In this document: positions 24,050-32,789 of the stretch, in pieces
Numbering within the stretch: the stretch's first letter is position 1
Layout of the letters: the number at the start of each line of letters is the position of its first letter
NCBI GenBank assembly: GCA_004555265.1
Contig: SFIQ01000003.1
Coordinates: 62,001-126,000 of the forward strand
Reading direction: 5' to 3'
Length of the DNA: 64,000 nt
DNA from: Ruminococcus sp.
GTDB lineage: Bacteria; Bacillota; Clostridia; Oscillospirales; Acutalibacteraceae
The notes under the pieces: model-generated
What the model saw: only the letters and a program-made list of their open reading frames with translations
Told to the model about the DNA's origin: nothing
Database searches by the model: none
Made by a program: the position numbers and the translations under genes

Positions 24050-25393
24050 TTACATACCGCCGAAGTTGCCGAAATTGCCCATACGGCTGAAACGGCGGCG
24101 CGTGCTCTTGGAATTCATCTGCTTGAACATTTTGAGCATCTGGCGGTGTTGCGCAAGCAGTTTATTGACATCCTCCACCTGCATACCGCAGCCTGCGGCA
24201 ATGCGGCGCTTGCGCGAGGGATTGATGATTTCGGGCTTCGCGCGTTCCTCAGGCGTCATCGAACGAATAATCGCCTGCACACGGTCAAATTGCCGTTCGT
24301 CAATATCGACATCGCGCAGTTTGTTGCCCACGCCCGGAAGCATCGATAAAATATCCTTCATCGAGCCCATTTTGCGCACCTGTTGGAGTTGGTCAAGCAG
24401 GTCGTTTAAATCAAATTTATTTTTGCGAAGCTTCTTTTCAAGCTCAGCGGCCTTTTTCTCGTCTAAGGATTGCTCGGCTTTTTCGATAAGCGACAGCACA
24501 TCGCCCATGCCGAGAATTCTTGACGCCATACGGTCGGGGTAGAAATAGTCGAGTTCATCAAGCTTTTCGCCCATACCGACAAATTTGATTGGCTTGCCTG
24601 TGACGGCTCTTGCGGAAAGTGCCGCGCCGCCGCGGGTGTCACCGTCCATTTTCGTGAGCACCAACCCGTCAATCCCCAAGGCTTCATCGAACGAAGTTGC
24701 CACCGTGACGGCGTCCTGACCGGTCATTGCGTCCACCACAAGCAGAATTTCGTGCGGGTGCACGCTCGCTTTGATGTTCTTTAATTCCTGCATCAGTTCT
24801 TCGTCGATATGCAAACGGCCTGCCGTATCCAAAAACACATAGTCATAGCCGTGGTCTTTGGCAAGTTTTACGGCGTTTTCGGCAATCTCCACGGGATTGC
24901 CCTGCCCCATTTCAAACACGGGCACATCGACCTGCTCGCCGACCACCTGCAACTGTTTAATTGCCGCAGGGCGGTACACGTCGCACGCCACAAGCAACGG
25001 GCGGTGCCCCTCGCCTTTTAATTTGCGGGCGATTTTGGCGCAGTGTGTGGTTTTACCGGAGCCTTGCAGACCGCACATCATCACGATTGTGGGCGGATGC
25101 GAAGCGCAAGTCAAACGGCTGCCCGTGCCGCCCATCAACGATGTCAATTCCTCATTGACGATTTTGATAACCATTTGTGCCGGGGTTAAACTTTCCATCA
25201 CCTGCGCGCCGATGGCACGCTCGGTGACCTTATTGGTAAAATCTTTGGCAACCTTATAGTTAACATCTGCCTCTAAGAGCGCCAAGCGCACTTCGCGCAT
25301 CGCCTCTTTGACATCGTTTTCATTCAAACTGCCTTTACTTTTCAGCCGTTTAAAGGCGGCCTCTAACTTGTCGGATAATCCTTCAAATGCCAT
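24050..25393 (-). CDS. ffh: signal recognition particle protein Ffh
   Basis: 447 residues with the N-domain helical bundle, the G-domain (GLQGSGKTTHCAKIA, DVYRPAAIKQL, DTAGRLHIDEEL, TKMDGDTRGGAAL) and a Met-rich M-domain (GSMKDILSMLPG, RRIAAGCGMQVEDVNKLL). It binds signal sequences and SRP RNA. It follows ylxM by 18 bases. Confidence 0.98.
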   Translation of the reverse strand: MAFEGLSDKLEAAFKRLKSKGSLNENDVKEAMREVRLALLEADVNYKVAKDFTNKVTERAIGAQVMESLTPAQMVIKIVNEELTSLMGGTGSRLTCASHPPTIVMMCGLQGSGKTTHCAKIARKLKGEGHRPLLVACDVYRPAAIKQLQVVGEQVDVPVFEMGQGNPVEIAENAVKLAKDHGYDYVFLDTAGRLHIDEELMQELKNIKASVHPHEILLVVDAMTGQDAVTVATSFDEALGIDGLVLTKMDGDTRGGAALSARAVTGKPIKFVGMGEKLDELDYFYPDRMASRILGMGDVLSLIEKAEQSLDEKKAAELEKKLRKNKFDLNDLLDQLQQVRKMGSMKDILSMLPGVGNKLRDVDIDERQFDRVQAIIRSMTPEERAKPEIINPSRKRRIAAGCGMQVEDVNKLLAQHRQMLKMFKQMNSKSTRRRFSRMGNFGNFGGM

Positions 25394-25411
25394 AATACCA
25401 AACCTCTGCGA

Positions 25412-25774
25412 TTACTCGATAATACCCAGCGCCAGCGACTTAATGCGAACGGTGGTTTCGTTGATTTCGCGCGAAAGCCCGTGGTCTAAATTGTAGGCGT
25501 TAATGGCTTCGGCGCAGTCGATAATCTGCCCGAGGGTTTCTTTGATGTCGCTGAGTTTTTGTGCAAAGCCCAACTTGCTTTCCATATCGTAAAGCAAGGT
25601 TTCGGCGCGCTTAATCGCGTCACGCACACCCTGCCGAGAAATCCCCTCATTTTCGGCAATCTCTGAAAGAGAAAGGTCATCATTATAATAATAGCTTAAG
25701 AAATCCCGCTGTTTTTCGGTCAGCATTTCGCCGTAAAAATCAAGCAAAATGGTTATTTCTACATTGTTTGCCAT
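25412..25774 (-). CDS. ylxM: YlxM-family HTH protein
   Basis: 120 residues. There is a sigma-70 region 4-like helix-turn-helix (LSLSEIAENEGISRQGVRDAIKRAE) after the KQRDFLSYYYNDD segment. This UPF0122 family is regularly the gene before ffh and is linked to SRP function. It is the first gene of the operon, and its leader contains a promoter and a strong hairpin. Confidence 0.93.
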   Translation of the reverse strand: MANNVEITILLDFYGEMLTEKQRDFLSYYYNDDLSLSEIAENEGISRQGVRDAIKRAETLLYDMESKLGFAQKLSDIKETLGQIIDCAEAINAYNLDHGLSREINETTVRIKSLALGIIE

Positions 25775-25797
25775 GGATTCTCCCTTTCCTTTCCGAT

Positions 25798-25830
25798 AAA
25801 AAGCCCTGTAAAGCCGGAGACTTTACAGGG
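25798..25830 (-). terminator. hairpin with U run at the 5' end of the ylxM-ffh transcript
   Basis: CCCTGTAAAG (25830-25821) pairs with CTTTACAGGG (25813-25804) and is followed by GC and TTTTT (25802-25798). It can end transcripts of the upstream lipoprotein gene. It also lies immediately downstream of the ylxM promoter, whose start would fall near 25828, so every ylxM-ffh transcript should begin with it. Confidence 0.85.
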
Positions 25831-25834
25831 TGAT

Positions 25835-25863
25835 ATTATACTAAACATTTTTCGGCTTGTCAA
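25835..25863 (-). promoter_or_regulatory. perfect sigma-A promoter of the ylxM-ffh operon
   Basis: On the minus strand TTGACA (25863-25858), 17 bases and TATAAT (25840-25835): a perfect consensus located between the lipoprotein stop and the hairpin. Confidence 0.85.
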
Positions 25864-25882
25864 GTAGCATTTGTCAAAAAAC

Positions 25883-26332
25883 TTACCAAACAATGACAGC
25901 GTCATGTTCATTGTTATTCTTGACATCGTCATTGCCAATCACGATACCGCCGCTGTTATTACCATTGTTGTTATTATTGTTATTGTTGTTATTGTTGTTG
26001 TTATTGTCGCTATTGTTACGATTGGTATTGTCGCCGGCGGGCTCGTTCGCTTTCTCGGAATTGGATTCGCGTTCGGCTTTTTCCGCCTCTGCCTGTTCTT
26101 TGGTTTTGGTTACCAAATCCTCCATCAATTCAATATCGCCGCTTTCGGAGGTCGTCACGGGAATTAAATCGCCATACACATTGGTAATGTATTTTTCACC
26201 GGCTTCGTCGGTGGTATATTCAAAAGGCGCATAGGTGGAATCTTCTTCAATTTTATCTTTTTTGCCGCAGGCAACCGCCCCGAATACAAACAGAAGCATT
26301 GCCAAAGCAACCGCTACAATTTTCTTTTGCAT
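25883..26332 (-). CDS. lipoprotein with poly-asparagine tract
   Basis: 149 residues from the ATG at 26332 (GGAGG upstream). The lipobox G-A-V-A-C gives a lipidated Cys near residue 22. About 80 mixed residues follow (YAPFEYTTDEAGEKYITNVYGD), then a charged helix (KTKEQAEAEKAERESNSEKA). Next is a tract with about 15 consecutive Asn and a short C-terminus. The Asn run is encoded by AAC/AAT triplets (about 25960-26008) and looks like an unstable microsatellite. The family is not recognised. It has its own promoter at 26392-26364. Confidence 0.8.
   Translation of the reverse strand: MQKKIVAVALAMLLFVFGAVACGKKDKIEEDSTYAPFEYTTDEAGEKYITNVYGDLIPVTTSESGDIELMEDLVTKTKEQAEAEKAERESNSEKANEPAGDNTNRNNSDNNNNNNNNNNNNNNGNNSGGIVIGNDDVKNNNEHDAVIVW
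25957..26030. repeat. AAY triplet microsatellite in the lipoprotein gene
   Basis: This is a run of ATT/GTT triplets on the plus strand, read as Asn codons on the minus strand. The two Asn codons alternate irregularly, so the tract is not a pure repeat. Confidence 0.8.
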
Positions 26333-26363
26333 CTCAAATTCCTCCGTCGATTGTATTTCTCTT

Positions 26364-26392
26364 ATCATAGCATACTTCCAAAAGATTTGCAA
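26364..26392 (-). promoter_or_regulatory. promoter of the poly-Asn lipoprotein gene
   Basis: Minus-strand TTGCAA (26392-26387), 17 bases, TATGAT (26369-26364), directly after the mutS2 stop codon. Confidence 0.7.
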
Positions 26393-26399
26393 CCGAGAA

Positions 26400-28778
26400 T
26401 TATTTCAGTTCGGCAATCGTCACGCCGTCCTCTCCCTCGCCGTACACGCCGAGGCGGAATGTGCGGATATTCGGATGCGTGCGCAAATGCGTTTGCACGG
26501 CTTTGCGCAGAACCCCTGTGCCTTTGCCGTGGACAATGGTGATTTCGGTAAGTCCCGAACGCACCGCGCCGTCAATAAACATATCCAAATCCAAAAGCGC
26601 TTCTTCGGCATTTTTGCCGCGCAAATCCACACGCATTGCGCTGCTTGCGGGCGCGCGCTCGCGCGAAACTGCCGTGCGGCGGGGCGCAGTGCTTTTTTCC
26701 GCTTTGCCGCCGACAAGCCGCAGATTTTCAAGCGATACTTTCATTTTCATCGCACCCGAAAGCACTTCCGTGTTGCCTTTTGCATCGGGCACCGTCACAA
26801 CCGTGGCTTTGGTGCCGAGGGTAGTCACAAGCACCGTATCGCCGACCTTTAACGGGCGCGGGAGCACATACTCGCCATCATCGAGTGTGTCAAACCGTTC
26901 GGCAGTCAAATCGTCAATCGTATTGAGGTGCGATTTCATAGCCGCTTTGGCTTTGCGTGCCATTTCGGCGGCATTTTTCTCTTTGGCCTGTTCCTTTTTC
27001 AGGCGTTCCACCTCTAACAGCAACGAATTTGCGGCGCGGCGGGCATTTTCAACCAAACGGTTTGCCTCCGCTTTGGCGCGGGCAATTTCCTTTTCCCCTT
27101 TTTCGGCGGCGTCCTGATATTTTTCCTCCGCTTTTTGGCGTAAATCGTCGATTTCGCGTTGTAAAGCAAGTGTTTTTTCTTTTTCCTGCTCCATTTCGGC
27201 ACGGGTTTGCTCTAAGGTGTCCACCACATCTTCAAAGCGGCGGTTTTCCGTGGCAACAAAACCCTGTGCCGCCGCAATAATCTCCTGCCGAAGCCCCAAC
27301 CGTTCGGAAATGGCAAAGGCGTTGGAGCGCCCGGGAATACCAATCAACAATTTATAAGTCGGTGCAAGCGTTTCCACCGAAAACTCGCACGAGCCGTTTT
27401 CCACGCGGTCGGTGGAAAGCGCGTATTCTTTTAATTCCGAATAATGCGTAGTGGCGGCGATTTTGGCGCCTTTTTTGCGCAAGGCCTCCAACACCGCGAC
27501 CGCCAGCGCCGCACCCTCGACGGGATCGGTGCCCGCACCCAACTCGTCGATTAACACGAGCGTATTGTCATCGGCTTCACGGTCAACGGAAACGATATTG
27601 GTCATATGTGCCGAAAAGGTCGAAAGCGACTGCTCAATGCTTTGCTCGTCGCCGATGTCCGCAAGCACCTTGCCGAATACCGCCACGCGAGAGTTATCCG
27701 CCGCGGGGATATACAGCCCGCAAGCCGCCATCAAAGTCAACAATCCGAGCGTTTTAATCGAAACCGTTTTGCCGCCCGTGTTGGGCCCTGTAATCACAAG
27801 CGAATCAAAATCCGTACCCAAGCGCATATCCACAGGCACAACCTTTTGCATCGGAATCAGCGGATGACGCGCTTTTTTCAGTTCGATTTCCCCGAACGCG
27901 TTTAAAATCGGCTTGCTTGCTTTCATTTGATAGGCAAGATTGGCTTTGGAAAAAATCAAATTGAGTTCGACAGCGCTTGCATAACTGATTTTGATACTGT
28001 CATAAAATGCGCCCGCTTCGGCGGAAAGCTCTGCCAAAATACGCTCGATTTCGTCGCGCTCTTTGCTTTCAAGCACCTTAATTTCGTTGTTTGCCTCGAC
28101 CACGCTTGCCGGCTCGATAAATACCGTTGAGCCGCTCGACGAGGTATCGTGCACCATACCCGCAACTTCGGCACGGTGCTCGCTTTTCACGGGGACAACA
28201 AACCGTCCGTTGCGTTGGGTGACGATTGCTTCCTGCAAACTGTTTTTGTAGGTGGGTGAACGCAAAAGTTTATCCAACTGCTCGCGGATTTTCGCGTCCT
28301 GCTGTTTCATTTTGCGGCGGATGTTTTTCAGTTCCGGCGAGGCGTTGTCGGACATTTCGTCCTCGGACAAAATCGCGGTGTTGATTTTATCCTCTAAATA
28401 TTTATTGGCGCAAATGCTTTGAAAAAAATCGTCAATCGCTGTGGAAAGCCCTGCGCACTTTTCGTGCCATGCGAGAATCCCGCGCAACACGCGCAGCACC
28501 TGCGCCACCGTCAACAGCTCACGCATGGAAAGCGTACTGCCGGCCTCGGCGCGGTGGAGGGAATTGTTGACATTACAAAGCCCGCCGAACGACGGCGCGC
28601 CGAATTTGGCAATCAAAATATGCGCCGCCTCGGTTTGTTCGAGCAGACGCTCTGCCTCAAAAAAATCGGTTTGCGGTTTGAGAGACAGCGCGCGTTCGCG
28701 TGCCTCGTCGCAGGCGGTCAAATTGCCGAGTTTTTCTAAAATTTTCGGGAGCTCTAAGGCTTCAAAATGCTTGTTCAT
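26400..28778 (-). CDS. mutS2: endonuclease MutS2
   Basis: 792 residues. The MutS-type core and clamp helices are followed by the ATPase (GPNTGGKTVSIKTLGLL, LIDELGAGTDPVEGAAL). A long coiled coil (about 520-630) comes next, then a C-terminal Smr nuclease domain (VDLRGKNAEEALLDLD, IVHGKGTGVLRKAV). MutS2 suppresses homologous recombination and, in Firmicutes, rescues collided ribosomes. Full length. Its promoter is at 28857-28829. Confidence 0.97.
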   Translation of the reverse strand: MNKHFEALELPKILEKLGNLTACDEARERALSLKPQTDFFEAERLLEQTEAAHILIAKFGAPSFGGLCNVNNSLHRAEAGSTLSMRELLTVAQVLRVLRGILAWHEKCAGLSTAIDDFFQSICANKYLEDKINTAILSEDEMSDNASPELKNIRRKMKQQDAKIREQLDKLLRSPTYKNSLQEAIVTQRNGRFVVPVKSEHRAEVAGMVHDTSSSGSTVFIEPASVVEANNEIKVLESKERDEIERILAELSAEAGAFYDSIKISYASAVELNLIFSKANLAYQMKASKPILNAFGEIELKKARHPLIPMQKVVPVDMRLGTDFDSLVITGPNTGGKTVSIKTLGLLTLMAACGLYIPAADNSRVAVFGKVLADIGDEQSIEQSLSTFSAHMTNIVSVDREADDNTLVLIDELGAGTDPVEGAALAVAVLEALRKKGAKIAATTHYSELKEYALSTDRVENGSCEFSVETLAPTYKLLIGIPGRSNAFAISERLGLRQEIIAAAQGFVATENRRFEDVVDTLEQTRAEMEQEKEKTLALQREIDDLRQKAEEKYQDAAEKGEKEIARAKAEANRLVENARRAANSLLLEVERLKKEQAKEKNAAEMARKAKAAMKSHLNTIDDLTAERFDTLDDGEYVLPRPLKVGDTVLVTTLGTKATVVTVPDAKGNTEVLSGAMKMKVSLENLRLVGGKAEKSTAPRRTAVSRERAPASSAMRVDLRGKNAEEALLDLDMFIDGAVRSGLTEITIVHGKGTGVLRKAVQTHLRTHPNIRTFRLGVYGEGEDGVTIAELK

Positions 28779-28828
28779 ATGCAGGGTTTTCCTTTGTGTT
28801 TCTATATTCAGATGCTATATATATTGGT

Positions 28829-28857
28829 ATTTTAACACGCGCACCTTAAAAAATCAA
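28829..28857 (-). promoter_or_regulatory. promoter of mutS2
   Basis: Minus-strand TTGATT (28857-28852), 17 bases, TAAAAT (28834-28829). It sits between the repeat island and the gene. Confidence 0.65.
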
Positions 28858-28867
28858 TCGTTTCAAG

Positions 28868-29120
28868 ACGGCGGGGGCAAGCCCCCGCCCTACCCTGAAA
28901 ATTTCATTTCGTGCGTAGGGGCGGGTTTCCACGCCCGCCCGTAGATTTTGATGTAATTTTACGGAACGGTCAAGACCGTTCCCTACGGTTGTAGGGGCGA
29001 TTCACGAATCGCCCGATTGTCATTCTGCGCCGACAGGCGAAGCATCTCGTTTGGCGCATTTTTATTTTGTGGCGTTTCAAGATCTTTCGCTATCGCGCAG
29101 GATGATAAATCGGAATTTCG
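28868..29120. repeat. intergenic repeat island 1: four short palindromes plus a 100-bp element
   Basis: The gap between mutS2 and the SDR gene (28779-29206) holds palindromes at 28870-28889, 28915-28942, 28963-28982 (GGAACGGTCAAGACCGTTCC) and 28995-29014 (GGGCGATTCACGAATCGCCC). Most are flanked on one side by GTAGGG or CCTAC. At 29020-29116 an element begins CATTCTGCGCCGACAGGCG and ends CAGGATGATAAATCGGAA. Copies or relatives recur at 54857-55100 and 62222-62360. No open frame or transposase is visible, so these look like non-autonomous intergenic repeats. Confidence 0.8.
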
Positions 29121-29135
29121 TGCGTAAAACATGGA

Positions 29136-29173
29136 TAAAAAATAACCGGAAGGCGAAAAGCCCTCCGGTTATT
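29136..29173 (-). terminator. terminator after the SDR gene
   Basis: The minus-strand stem AATAACCGGAGGG/CCTTCCGGTTATT is followed by six U residues. Confidence 0.85.
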
Positions 29174-29206
29174 CGGTTTATGTAGCATACGCGAAACGGA
29201 AACGAA

Positions 29207-30772
29207 TTACCGTTTAATATCGTCCCATGCCACGCCGTTGATGTGGAACAAATCGTCAAACTCGTAACGGTTGTTTTCATCTTTCGAGTGGCTCGGATAC
29301 CAAACCTGTGCAAAGAACGGGTTGGTTTTGGCAATCGCGTCATAATCCCATGCTTTCTGCGGGATAAAGCACTCGGGGCACCAATGGCCGCCCAACAAAA
29401 TGAGCGCGGGGCTGGCTTCAAATTCGGCGCCGCAATGGCCGCATTTCCATTTGAGTTTGGTTGCCATATCGCCTTTGGTCATCGACTCAGACAGGCATTC
29501 ACCGCCGCGGAACGCCGCCGCCTGTTTCATATCGTCAATATCCAATTCGCTTTCGGGCTTCGACTCGTCATAGCCGTGGTCAAGTTTGAACTGCTCGGCG
29601 GCACTGTTATCCTTGTCAAACTTGATGAGTTCAAAGTCTTCCCATTTGGACGGGATTTTCTCCCATTCTGCTTTGGAGCCGTAATAGGCGCTCATACGCA
29701 CCTCATTATTTTTGGCAACCCAATCCAGCGTGCCGAAATCGGGCGTGGAAGCAATCTTTTTCATAAAGGGTTTTGCGCAAGCCGCCACCAGGTTCTTCGG
29801 CAGATAGCGCGGAATTTTGAAGTAGAATTCAACCTGGTCAGCCAAGCGGTTGAAGTAATCCTGAATCGGCAGATTCTCACGGAAGTGTAGGAATTCTTCG
29901 AGCTTGTCGCCGTCGGCATAGAACTGCCCGTGGAAGTTCTTGGTGATGAACCAGTTGGGGTCAAACAGCTTTTCGGGACCTGCCAAGCCGAGCGTGCCCA
30001 ACAGCAGGCATTCAAACTCATAGTTGGAAATTCTGTATTCCTTACCGGAACCGATGTTGAAGAAGTGATTCCAGAAGTCTGCGCCGAGGTTGCCTTTTGC
30101 GTCCTCATCGACCAAATTCGCAAGCAGTCTGCCGGAGTCCTCCACCGTGCACCATTCCAAAACGCCGTTAATCGGCACATGGAACATAATCGGGTCCATA
30201 TTCTTTAAGATGTTGGGATACAGAATACCGGACTGACGCATAACCACCCAATTTTTCAAGCCGCTTTCGACAAAGGTGCGCTCTGCAACGGTTTTGGAAA
30301 CCGCATAGTGGTCATAAATCGAAATTTTAATCGGGTCACCGCAACGCCCCCAATGAATGGGATAGTTTCTGCCGCCGGTTTCGGCAACCGTGCCGATATA
30401 GCAAACCTTAATGGCATCGGGGTCGGGCTGGGCAAGGACTGCCTTGCAGATGCTCTGCGCCGCGCCGATATTGGTTTTTTGGGTTCTGTACGGCTTCCAG
30501 TCCGCCGTGGGGGAAACCATGCCGCCGACATGGAGAACATAATCCGAGCCCGTGACGGCTTCTAAAATGCTGTCATAATCTGTAAGGTCGCCCCAAACAA
30601 TTTTTACGGACGGGTCGTTCATATAGGGTGCGAAGAGTTTTTCGTTCTTTTCGCTTTTGCGAAGCAACAGAACCGTATTAAATTTGTCTTTCATCTTATA
30701 CAGTTCTTTGAAGCCTGCAAAGCCCATGTTGCCGGACGCGCCGGTCAGCATAACGGTTTTCTTTTCTGCCAT
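29207..30772 (-). CDS. NAD-dependent epimerase/dehydratase with C-terminal zinc ribbon
   Basis: 521 residues from the ATG at 30772 (GAGGTGG upstream). Residues 1-330 are an extended SDR: nucleotide loop TGASGNMGFAG, acidic WGDLTDYDS, and catalytic Y-x-x-x-K in YDHYAVSKTVAE. About 100 residues of unknown fold follow. The C-terminal 95 residues contain a CGHCGAEF...HWCPEC four-Cys zinc ribbon. Extended SDRs act on nucleotide sugars, sterols or other alcohols, and no neighbour indicates which. It is a monocistronic unit with its own promoter and terminator. Confidence 0.85.
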   Translation of the reverse strand: MAEKKTVMLTGASGNMGFAGFKELYKMKDKFNTVLLLRKSEKNEKLFAPYMNDPSVKIVWGDLTDYDSILEAVTGSDYVLHVGGMVSPTADWKPYRTQKTNIGAAQSICKAVLAQPDPDAIKVCYIGTVAETGGRNYPIHWGRCGDPIKISIYDHYAVSKTVAERTFVESGLKNWVVMRQSGILYPNILKNMDPIMFHVPINGVLEWCTVEDSGRLLANLVDEDAKGNLGADFWNHFFNIGSGKEYRISNYEFECLLLGTLGLAGPEKLFDPNWFITKNFHGQFYADGDKLEEFLHFRENLPIQDYFNRLADQVEFYFKIPRYLPKNLVAACAKPFMKKIASTPDFGTLDWVAKNNEVRMSAYYGSKAEWEKIPSKWEDFELIKFDKDNSAAEQFKLDHGYDESKPESELDIDDMKQAAAFRGGECLSESMTKGDMATKLKWKCGHCGAEFEASPALILLGGHWCPECFIPQKAWDYDAIAKTNPFFAQVWYPSHSKDENNRYEFDDLFHINGVAWDDIKR

Positions 30773-30803
30773 TTCTACCACCTCAAAATTCATATTTAAA
30801 TAT

Positions 30804-30832
30804 AGTATATCGTTTCGGGGAAAAAATGTCAA
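30804..30832 (-). promoter_or_regulatory. promoter of the SDR gene
   Basis: Minus-strand TTGACA (30832-30827), 17 bases, TATACT (30809-30804). Confidence 0.8.
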
Positions 30833-30874
30833 TAAACAACCCTTGCTTTTTGCGGAAATTCTGCCGAAAATCCG

Positions 30875-30912
30875 CAAAAAAACACCTGCAAGCCGTTGCT
30901 TACAGGTGTTTC
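30875..30912 (-). terminator. terminator after the membrane-anchored protein gene
   Basis: Minus-strand AAACACCTG pairs with CAGGTGTTT around an AAGC/GCTT inner pair, followed by seven U residues. Confidence 0.85.
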
Positions 30913-30927
30913 GTGTTTTACATGTAA

Positions 30928-31908
30928 TTACCAAGCAATCGTAAAGTCTTTTTCAAGACCGAAACCTACTGTGGCATTGATACCGCCGGCCAAGGACGCA
31001 TCCAAAGTCCAAACGAAATAATAATTCGCTGTTAAAACATTGCCGGTCGCCTTATCCACGGTAATTTTGACAGTACCGTCGGAATGACCGGTCTTCACGC
31101 TCTTGATTGCGGAAGACAAACCGAATTTTTCCGCGTTAACAGTAACAATCGACGGCATAATCACAGACATTACCTGTCCGTTATTGCCGACACCGTGCGC
31201 CGTTGCTTCCGAGGGTTCGTCATCCTTGGTTTTCACCGTGATGGTGTATGTATTCCCATTGTCGGTGAAAGTTGCTTCTTTGATATTGTCAGTTGTCAGT
31301 TTGCTTGACCAGCTCTCATTTTCAACGGGGAACATCGCATTTTTTTGGTCCACCGTCGTTGCATTCACCATGCCGGGATCCAATGACGAAAGGTCTTTTT
31401 CGCCCATATTTGCTTCAATCGCTTTATCAACCAAACCGGTAATAAAAGAAGGAATCGAGCCGGTGATACTGGTTGCCTGATTGTTCTTTTCATAATTCAA
31501 AGTCACCTGTTTTGCGTTCGGTTTGACTTTGTTAATAGCGGTATTGAAATACGAAAGAATATCCGCCTTGCTGCTGGACGCACTCAACTCTGTGACGGCT
31601 GCGGCGTTCGTATCGCCTGTTGCCGCCGCGTCACCGCTTGCGTCGCCGGAAGAAGCACTGCCATTGTTGTTCTGCACCACGGCGCTTGCGGCGGTATTGG
31701 TATCGGAAACCGGGTTCACGGTGTTCGCCCCGACAGAATTCGGGTTGATAAATGCGATATAGCAAACCGAATAAATCAGCAACACCGCAAGGCAAATCGC
31801 AAACGCTTTAAAGAAAGTGCTTGTAAAAACCTTTCTGAGCATTTGCTTGTTGGCAAGTTTTTCCGCTCTCGATTCGGGTGTGGACGGTTCTTTATTCTGT
31901 TTAGACAT
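30928..31908 (-). CDS. membrane-anchored extracytoplasmic protein, unknown
   Basis: 326 residues from the ATG at 31908 (GGGGAT upstream). About 35 charged cytoplasmic residues precede one transmembrane helix (FFKAFAICLAVLLIYSVCYIAF). A Ser/Ala/Asn/Thr linker follows, then about 215 residues outside the cell. The outer part contains DILSYFNTAINKVKPNAKQVTLNYEK and a beta-rich end with VKITVDKATGNVLTANYYFVW, reminiscent of lipoprotein-like substrate or sensor folds. No catalytic motif is visible, and it is monocistronic. Function unknown. Confidence 0.8.
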   Translation of the reverse strand: MSKQNKEPSTPESRAEKLANKQMLRKVFTSTFFKAFAICLAVLLIYSVCYIAFINPNSVGANTVNPVSDTNTAASAVVQNNNGSASSGDASGDAAATGDTNAAAVTELSASSSKADILSYFNTAINKVKPNAKQVTLNYEKNNQATSITGSIPSFITGLVDKAIEANMGEKDLSSLDPGMVNATTVDQKNAMFPVENESWSSKLTTDNIKEATFTDNGNTYTITVKTKDDEPSEATAHGVGNNGQVMSVIMPSIVTVNAEKFGLSSAIKSVKTGHSDGTVKITVDKATGNVLTANYYFVWTLDASLAGGINATVGFGLEKDFTIAW

Positions 31909-31975
31909 TTGCGAATCCCCTTTCAAATTACACGCCCGAGCGTTTCAGGCGGTATATACAAAACATTACTTCTAT

Positions 31976-32004
31976 AATTTACAATAAAATGGCGCAAATG
32001 TCAA
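31976..32004 (-). promoter_or_regulatory. promoter of the membrane-anchored protein gene
   Basis: Minus-strand TTGACA (32004-31999), 17 bases, TAAATT (31981-31976). Confidence 0.65.
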
Positions 32005-32100
32005 TCCATTTTCTGTGACATTTGATAGAAAAAAGAAAAAGTCTATGGAACATAGCGGCAATATGTTTGCTTTTTTCTCGGTATTTTCACATAAAAATGT

Positions 32101-32129
32101 TGAATAATCAACTGAATTATATTATAATA
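32101..32129 (+). promoter_or_regulatory. promoter of the TetR-CDF operon
   Basis: TTGAAT (32101-32106), 17 bases, perfect TATAAT (32124-32129). Confidence 0.75.
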
Positions 32130-32177
32130 CACTTGTTCATTATTTTGCGCATACGCGCAAGCAGGAGGAATTTCAAA

Positions 32178-32789
32178 ATGAAAGAGGAGAACGTAGACAG
32201 CCGCGTACGCCGCACCAAGCGATTGCTTCGGCAGGGGCTTACCGAGTTGTTAAAAGAAAAGAGCATTAAAAAAATTACCGTTCGGGAACTTTCCGAACGC
32301 GTGGACATCAACCGCGGTACCTTTTACCTGCATTACAAGGATATTTACGATTTGGTGGAGCAAATCGAGCAGGAGCTGTTTGATGAGTACGAAGGCATTG
32401 TGCAAAACTATACGATTGAGGACTTAAAAACACAGCCGCGCAAGATTTTCTCGGATGTATGCGGATTTCTCTATGCCAATCGGGAAATCTGCGCCGCATT
32501 GCTCGGGGAAAACGGCGACATCAATTTTATTTTGAATCTGCGCAAATTCCTGCGGGAAAAATGCCTGCGGGATTTTACCACTTACTATCAGCTTGAAAAT
32601 CTGACCGCATTTAATTATGTATATGCCTATTTTGAGGCAGGTGTGGTGGGTCTTGTGCGCCATTGGTTGGAGCACCCCGAGGACGGCACAACGCCCGAGG
32701 AAATTGCCGTGTTGATTGAAAATATTTTCTGGAAGGGCGCAAGCTGTATTACAGAGTCGGTACGAAACGAGGCACAGCAAAATGGCTGA
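32178..32789 (+). CDS. TetR/AcrR-family regulator
   Basis: 203 residues from the ATG at 32178 (AGGAGGAATTTCAAA upstream). It has an N-terminal TetR helix-turn-helix (LLKEKSIKKITVRELSERVDINRGTFYLHYKDI) and a helical ligand domain of the TetR_C_33/DhaS-like kind (FLYANREICAALLGENGD). The end overlaps the cation-exporter start by eight bases, so it probably controls that gene and itself. The effector may be a metal ion, but no metal-binding cluster is obvious. Confidence 0.92.
   Translation: MKEENVDSRVRRTKRLLRQGLTELLKEKSIKKITVRELSERVDINRGTFYLHYKDIYDLVEQIEQELFDEYEGIVQNYTIEDLKTQPRKIFSDVCGFLYANREICAALLGENGDINFILNLRKFLREKCLRDFTTYYQLENLTAFNYVYAYFEAGVVGLVRHWLEHPEDGTTPEEIAVLIENIFWKGASCITESVRNEAQQNG

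Noticed and set aside
25957..26030. CRISPR or tandem direct-repeat array
   Set aside because: It is a degenerate triplet run within a coding frame, with no regularly spaced repeats or spacers.
28868..29120. CRISPR array or insertion sequence in island 1
   Set aside because: The palindromes differ from each other and are irregularly spaced, and no transposase or terminal repeats are visible.
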